Shown here: in pieces, positions 7,937-9,920 of the stretch
Numbering within the stretch: position 1 is the first letter of the stretch
Layout: the number at the start of each line of letters is the position of its first letter
DNA from: Paracoccaceae bacterium
GTDB taxonomy: Bacteria > Pseudomonadota > Alphaproteobacteria > Rhodobacterales > Rhodobacteraceae
DNA length: 9,920 nt
NCBI GenBank assembly: GCA_004566265.1
Contig: SPLB01000019.1
Coordinates: 1-9,920, forward strand
Reading direction: 5' to 3'
Made by a program: the position numbers and the translations under genes
The notes under the pieces: model-generated
Databases searched by the model: none
What the model saw: only the letters and a program-made list of their open reading frames with translations
Told to the model about the DNA's origin: nothing

Positions 7937-8142
7937 GATCCACTCCATTGTCCCACGGAACTAAATTCTTTCAGGGACAGGGCTTGAATATGACCTCGGA
8001 CGCACGGGATTAGACGAGATCGTGGATTGATTGTGACCTGGTTAATATTACCTTATTTCCAAAGACAGCCAGAAAAAAAGACGCCATATTTTTCTTTTTT
8101 TGCAGGGTCGAACTTGAGAAATCGACACAGTTAATAATTTAA

Positions 8143-8154
8143 GTCATTTAAAAT
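8143..8154 (+). repeat. Direct repeat copy 1 (possible attachment-site remnant)
   Basis: GTCATTTAAAAT, identical to 9013-9024. Similarity extends weakly on both sides (A one base before, TG after). It lies about 240 bases upstream of the vsr remnant. Confidence 0.45.
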
Positions 8155-8337
8155 GTGAGGTATTCTCGACAATACCGAGGCGGATCTTCAAGTCAAAAAG
8201 CCCCGAAAAATAGTGAATCTAAAAAAAACCGAAACGAAAAAGGCAGTTCCGCCATATTTGGGGGCGGTAAATGGGCATTATTGGTGGCTTGGATAGTCTC
8301 TGTTCCACAAATCGTGTTAAGGTCGAGTTTCCCCTTT

Positions 8338-8362
8338 GCCCAGACGGATTTGTCCGATGGGC
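8338..8362 (+). promoter_or_regulatory. Stem-loop upstream of the vsr remnant
   Basis: GCCCA (8338-8342) pairs with TGGGC (8358-8362), and CGGA (8345-8348) pairs with TCCG (8353-8356). The loop is TTTG, with a small GA/A internal loop. It lies about 30 bases before the vsr start and has no T-tract, so its role, if any, is unknown. Confidence 0.3.
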
Positions 8363-8394
8363 TCAGTGACGTGTAGATGTGTTATTTCAGGAGC

Positions 8395-8845
8395 ATGGCA
8401 GACATTGTTGACAGTCAAACAAAATCCCGAATGGTGTCTAACAATCAGAACAAGAACATCAAGCCCGAGGTAAGGCTGCGGAACACGCTTTCTCGTGAAG
8501 GGTTTCGTTTTCGGGGAAATGTGCGGCGACTGCCAGGAACGCCCGATATCGCGTTGCCAAAAAGGAAGACTGCGATCTTTGTGCATTGGTGCTTCTGGAA
8601 TCCGCACCCCGGTGCTCAAAAGCCACGAGGCATCAACGAATGTTGAGTTCTGGAATGAAAAGTTTGAAACCAATGGCCAAAGAGATACGAAATGGCTCAG
8701 GCAATTAAAGGACCTCGACTGGCGCACAGTGATCGTTTGGGAATGTGCATTTAAGCCGCGCCTCCATGACAAACTGATCAAAGAACTCGGCGAGTTCATT
8801 CGTGGTGAAGGCGGATACCACATTGAATTTTCAGGTAAAAGGTAG
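8395..8845 (+). pseudogene. vsr: Very short patch repair endonuclease, frameshifted
   Basis: Vsr nicks DNA beside T:G mismatches that arise by deamination of 5-methylcytosine at sites of a partner cytosine methyltransferase. The first frame, from ATG 8395, gives MADIVDSQTKSRMVSN, then PGTPD and FVHWCFWNPHPG, and stops at 8646. The family then continues in the next frame from about 8610: STNVEFWNEKF, RDTKWLRQLKDLDW, VIVWECAF, ending at 8845. Numbering from this Met matches E. coli Vsr as I recall it: Glu25, Asp51, His64 and Cys66 are kept. The general base His69 is Asn, Gly65 is Trp, and the zinc-ligand Cys after HPG is lost at the frameshift. AGGAG at 8389-8393 is only one base from the ATG, a poor spacing. 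No methyltransferase gene is in view. Several independent lesions argue for true decay over a sequencing error. Confidence 0.85.
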
Positions 8846-9012
8846 TTGCACGACGCCCAAGAAGGAGCTCTTAAGGCGCATCGATGTCCTGTATATTAGG
8901 TGCGAACGTATGTTTGCAGTCGCAAAATTCCTCTGAGGCGAAACGAAGGAATACCCGCAAAATAGCCATGTTTATTTCAGCGCCCTTAGAGCAGACCGGT
9001 GGCAGGCTCTAG

Positions 9013-9024
9013 GTCATTTAAAAT
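9013..9024 (+). repeat. Direct repeat copy 2, abutting the tRNA 3' end
   Basis: GTCATTTAAAAT, identical to 8143-8154, 870 bases away. It ends one base before the encoded CCA end of the tRNA gene. It could be one side of an integration-site duplication, though such repeats usually include the tRNA 3' end itself, which this one does not. Confidence 0.45.
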
Positions 9025-9025
9025 T

Positions 9026-9101
9026 TGGTAGGCCCGGCAGGATTTGAACCCGCAACCAAAGCGTTATGAGCGCTCTGCTCTAACCGTTGAGCTACAGGCC
9101 C
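9026..9101 (-). tRNA. tRNA with CAT anticodon (tRNA-Ile2 or elongator tRNA-Met)
   Basis: A complete 76-base cloverleaf including an encoded CCA. The parts are acceptor GGGCCTG/CGGGCCT, D arm GCTC/GAGC with an 8-base loop, anticodon arm GAGCG-CTCATAA-CGCTT, 5-base variable loop, T arm GCGGG-TTCAAAT-CCTGC, and discriminator A. The CAT anticodon could belong to tRNA-Ile2, whose C34 is changed to lysidine by TilS so that it reads AUA, or to elongator Met. The D and anticodon arms and the TTGG after the anticodon stem look closer to E. coli tRNA-Ile2 as I remember it, but I cannot settle this by eye. Initiator tRNA is excluded, because the three G-C pairs before the anticodon loop are absent. The first acceptor pair is G1-U72, a wobble. 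Confidence 0.93.
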
Positions 9102-9113
9102 ACTTCCAGTTCG

Positions 9114-9142
9114 TTGGTATGTAATCAGCGGGCGGAGGTCAA
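9114..9142 (-). promoter_or_regulatory. Possible promoter of the CAT tRNA gene
   Basis: On the - strand TTGACC (9142-9137) matches a -35 box well. A weak -10-like element (CATACC or TACCAA, 9121-9114) follows at a 15-17 base spacing, about 13 bases before the tRNA 5' end. Position and -35 box are good; the -10 box is poor. Confidence 0.3.
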
Positions 9143-9241
9143 GATGGGATTTCAACAGTATAGTGATCCTCAGGGTACCTCGAAAATTTGCCCTGACCTT
9201 ACCGCTGGGATAGAAAGCGGCAATCTTGCGGCGGCAGGGGT

Positions 9242-9813
9242 TTGACCTTGGCGCAAATGGGTTTCTTTGCTCTTTCAGAGCGCTATGCGGGTCTGGACGC
9301 GAAGCGTGATCCGCTGGCTGAGATCGACGTCATCGTGCCGTTGGAGGAGTTTCACCCTACGCTGGAGCGGGTTTGGAGCAAGCCCGAGGCGGAACGCAAG
9401 TCTCGGGCCGGGCGCAAGCCGATGGACCCTGTAGTGATGTTCAAGACTCTGTTGTTGGGCGCGCTTTACAACCTCTCCGACGATTAGATGGAGTCCCAAG
9501 TCCGCGACCGACTTTCCTTCATGTGCTTCCTCGGCCTTGGCCTGGAGGATCGCGTGCGAGACGCCAAAACCGTCTTGCTCTCTCGCAAGGGGCTGTTGCA
9601 GGCCGGGTGGTCTCTGCGCTGTTCAAGCCGTTCGACGGTCATCTGGCGCGTCGGGGCTATATCGCGCGGGGTGAGCAGATTTTGAATGCCTCCATCGTGC
9701 CGGTGCCGCGCACCCGCAACACACGAGATGAAAACAAGGCGATCAAGAACGGCTAGGTTCCCGAAGGCTGGGCCGTTATGCCTGCCAAGCGATCACAGAA
9801 GGACACGGATGCC
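9242..9813 (+). pseudogene. IS5-family transposase remnant, multiply disrupted and truncated
   Basis: The reading frame begins with MGFFALSERYAGLDAKRDPL (Met at 9257; TTG at 9242 or 9248 is possible) and runs to YNLSDD. TAG (9485-9487) stands there where the family usually has Gln. It resumes as SQVRDRLSFMCFLGLGLEDRV, typical of the N-terminal domain of IS5-type DDE transposases. Near 9600-9610 the frame shifts to VSALFKPFDGHLARRGYIAR, then EQILNASIVPVP and NTRDENKAIKNG. A second TAG (9754-9756) sits where Glu is expected. VPEGWAVMPAKRSQKDTDA follows, and homology stops at about 9813. The second half, with most of the DDE catalytic core, is missing. I could not identify terminal inverted repeats or a target duplication. 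With four separate lesions, this is an old inactive copy. Confidence 0.85.
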
Positions 9814-9903
9814 TGCTTTTCGTAACCGCTGCGCTGACCGCACACTTTTGCGCTTACGCTTGATCTGCGATTCAGAGACTTCTTTGATTTGGGGAGTTTC
9901 TCG

Positions 9904-9920
9904 ATGGGAGCTACAAGCGA
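9904..9920 (+). CDS. Possible start of a further gene (only five codons in view)
   Basis: ATG at 9904 is preceded by GGGGAG (9891-9896) at a 7-base spacing, the best ribosome binding site in this half of the window. Only MGATS and part of the next codon are visible, so no product can be suggested. The non-IS sequence from about 9814 would be its leader. Confidence 0.3.

Larger units (their letters stand above)
7949..8394. other. AT-rich intergenic stretch without a convincing gene
   Basis: This is clearly richer in A/T than the operon to its left. It must hold the promoter of the protease gene (- strand), but I see no strong hexamer pair. It contains the inverted repeat TGTCCC/GGGACA (7949-7979) next to the protease start. 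It also holds an A/T-only-like hairpin (AAAAAAAGA 8073-8081 with TCTTTTTTT 8093-8101), one copy of a 12-base direct repeat (8143-8154) and a GC-rich hairpin (8338-8362). A 73-codon open frame at 8155-8376 with a GTG start has no recognisable family or ribosome binding site, and I do not call it a gene. Confidence 0.5.

Noticed and set aside
8073..8101. Poly-A/poly-T hairpin as a terminator
   Set aside because: The stem is almost entirely A-T with no GC-rich core, and no gene ends just before it. It is more likely simple AT-rich sequence.
8155..8376. 73-codon + frame (GTG start) with a hydrophobic segment
   Set aside because: It is Lys/Ser-rich from AT-rich DNA, without a Shine-Dalgarno site or known family. 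Too weak to call a gene.
8317..8823. 168-codon - strand frame over vsr
   Set aside because: It is antisense to recognisable Vsr sequence on both halves and has no family match by eye.
8987..9011. TAGAGC/GCTCTA stem as the tRNA terminator (- strand)
   Set aside because: It is placed plausibly 15 bases after the tRNA 3' end but has a 13-base loop and no T-tract, so I could not support it.
9170..9196. TCAGGG/CCCTGA as an IS terminal inverted repeat or operator
   Set aside because: Both arms are on the same side of the transposase remnant, and no matching right end exists, so it cannot define an IS terminus.
9809..9920. 37-codon open frame running off the right edge (ATG 9809)
   Set aside because: It has no ribosome binding site and overlaps the end of the transposase remnant. 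The ATG at 9904 in another frame is better supported.

Overview
The window looks like chromosomal DNA of a moderately GC-rich alphaproteobacterium, probably a marine member of the Rhodobacterales. This rests on codon use and on the style of the secreted Ig-repeat protein and its exporter. It is inference, because no marker gene is present.

Positions 1-7117 hold one functional block on the + strand. It begins with the C-terminal part of a large repetitive biofilm-type adhesin (1-1950, N-terminus outside the window). A dedicated type I secretion system follows: a TolC-like outer-membrane lipoprotein (2059-3354), a LapB/BapB-type ABC exporter with a degenerate C39-like domain (3351-5936), and a HlyD/LapC-type membrane fusion protein (5933-7117). 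The three transporter genes are translationally coupled by 4-base overlaps (TTGA, ATGA). Between adhesin and exporter lies a 108-base gap rich in stem-loops. The block resembles the LapABCE and BapABCD systems: the adhesin is passed from cytoplasm to cell surface through a one-step channel. No LapD/LapG-like regulator is in view.

A strong hairpin with T-tracts on both sides (7138-7176) separates this operon from a convergent gene on the - strand (7229-7936). That gene encodes a small exported serine protease of the chymotrypsin fold.

From about 7950 the DNA becomes AT-richer and gene-poor, and it contains wreckage of mobile or accessory DNA. There is a frameshifted very-short-patch-repair endonuclease (vsr, 8395-8845) with substituted active-site residues. 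A 12-base direct repeat (8143-8154 and 9013-9024) brackets it, and the second copy abuts the 3' end of a tRNA gene with a CAT anticodon (- strand, 9026-9101). Upstream of the tRNA is an IS5-family transposase remnant (9242-9813) with two nonsense codons, a frameshift and a missing C-terminal half. The last 17 bases may be the start of a further + strand gene with a good ribosome binding site. I interpret 8140-9820 as an eroded tRNA-associated island edge.

I did not find a clearly new system. The most unusual points are the exporter's N-terminal extension and altered ABC signature, the structured adhesin/exporter junction, and the repeat-bracketed vsr remnant at the tRNA.
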